Of a stretch of 17,105 bases of DNA, positions 16,903 to 17,105 are shown piece after piece. The DNA is from JANOSH01 sp031415695 (GTDB taxonomy: Bacteria > Actinomycetota > Acidimicrobiia > Acidimicrobiales > Ilumatobacteraceae): assembly GCA_031415695.1 (NCBI GenBank), contig JANOSH010000023.1, forward strand, positions 1 through 17,105, read 5' to 3'. A program made the translations under genes and the position numbers. The notes beneath the pieces were generated by a model. The model was given only the letters and a program-made list of their open reading frames with translations, did no database searches and was not told the origin of the DNA. Each line of letters begins with the position of its first letter. The first letter of the stretch is position 1.

Positions 16903-16929
16903 CTGTCTCAAATCTGTTGGACCTTCGAT
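16903..16929 (-). repeat. Right terminal inverted repeat
   Basis: Exact reverse complement of 137-163 over 27 bases, starting CTGTCTCAAATCTG and ending CCTTCGAT. It is immediately preceded by a direct copy of the inner word (GTCTCAAAA from 16886), unlike the left end where the second copy is inverted. Confidence 0.92.
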
Positions 16930-17105
16930 CGCGCTACAAGGGCAGTCAATGCAAGCCGACGGTTGGTCGGCGCAGCGCAAATGTCAGACTGTCTAGCCGG
17001 ATAGCGATAAAGGATCATTCTTCTGTTTCAACTTCAGCGTAGCGCGATCTTTCGTTGCACTGCTGCTTCCACTTGGCTATACCAGTTCGGGTTCAGGGAC
17101 TGCTG
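16930..17105. other. Right flanking (host) DNA
   Basis: Sequence beyond the right TIR, unrelated to the left flank in either orientation. After virtual removal of the element at TCGA, the left-flank frame continues here as DRATRAVNASRRLVG and on to a TAG at 17002-17004. No recognisable gene, RNA or repeat is visible in the remaining 100 bases. Confidence 0.45.

Larger units (their letters stand above)
137..16929. mobile_element. Large TIR DNA transposon (~16.8 kb) with DUF7869-type transposase
   Basis: The outer limits are set by a perfect 27-bp inverted repeat (137-163 against 16903-16929); sequence similarity stops abruptly outside it. Inside are a DDE-type transposase core fused to SET and PHD modules, two small minus-strand ORFs and a divergent OTU-like protease gene. 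The main ORFs are open throughout, which points to an intact copy. The repeats start with a palindromic TCGA on each side (138-141 and 16925-16928), so the target-site duplication could be TCGA, with the TIR proper beginning AGGTCCAACAG; because TCGA is a palindrome, duplication and TIR cannot be separated from one copy. No DNA polymerase B, capsid protein, packaging ATPase, reverse transcriptase or tyrosine recombinase is visible, which argues against a Polinton, retroelement or Crypton. Confidence 0.85.

Noticed and set aside
137..16929. Polinton/Maverick or virus-like element
   Set aside because: Size and TIRs would fit, but no protein-primed DNA polymerase, capsid protein, packaging ATPase or retroviral-type integrase is visible, while a DUF7869-type core is.
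16493..16996. 167-codon plus-strand ORF spanning the right TIR and flank
   Set aside because: It is T-rich and F/L/S-dominated, crosses the element boundary and lacks any protein-like pattern.
1..17105. CRISPR arrays, rRNA genes or bacterial operon signals
   Set aside because: No regularly spaced direct repeats with unique spacers, no rRNA-like sequence and no Shine-Dalgarno pattern were seen; the gene content is eukaryotic.

Overview
The window looks like one complete, large eukaryotic DNA transposon of about 16.8 kb with a short stretch of host DNA on each side. A perfect 27-bp inverted repeat lies at 137-163 and 16903-16929, and nearly everything between belongs to two divergent transcription units. 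The organism is eukaryotic: there is an in-frame spliceosomal-type intron candidate, SET and PHD chromatin domains, an OTU-type deubiquitinase and long disordered, Q/S/K-rich protein regions. The DNA is strikingly rich in TCGA/ATCGAT words. I cannot name the host; a protist or fungus-like unicellular eukaryote is the most I would say.

Layout. 1-136 is left flank. 137-340 holds the left terminal repeat with a hairpin and a short subterminal region. 341-9757 is a tightly packed minus-strand array, read from right to left: a 113-aa coiled-coil ORF, a 188-aa unknown ORF that overlaps it by 4 nt (ATGA), then 11 nt later a giant gene. I predict that the giant gene is spliced through one 83-nt phase-0 intron (7622-7704) into a 2,805-aa protein. 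Its order is SET-like domain A, PHD-like finger, helical region, SET-like domain B, SET-like domain C, zinc-ligand cysteines, a DDE-type transposase core of the kind annotated as DUF7869, a long acidic/basic disordered insert and a C-terminal beta-rich tail. 9758-11197 is a roughly 1.4-kb divergent intergenic region, probably a two-way promoter. 11198-16258 on the plus strand encodes a 1,686-aa OTU-like cysteine protease with tandem SUMO-interacting motifs, coiled coils and tandem amino-acid repeats. 16259-16902 is non-coding right subterminal DNA, followed by the right terminal repeat and right flank.

How it may work together (inference). The DDE core would cut and join the element at its TIRs. 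The fused SET/PHD modules could read or write histone methylation at the donor or target chromatin. The OTU protease with SUMO-interacting motifs could remove ubiquitin- or SUMO-linked marks placed by the host on the transposition machinery. The main ORFs are all uninterrupted, so the copy appears intact and may be recently active. The fusion of three SET-like domains, a PHD finger and a DUF7869-type transposase in one polypeptide, beside a divergent OTU protease, is the unusual system in this window.
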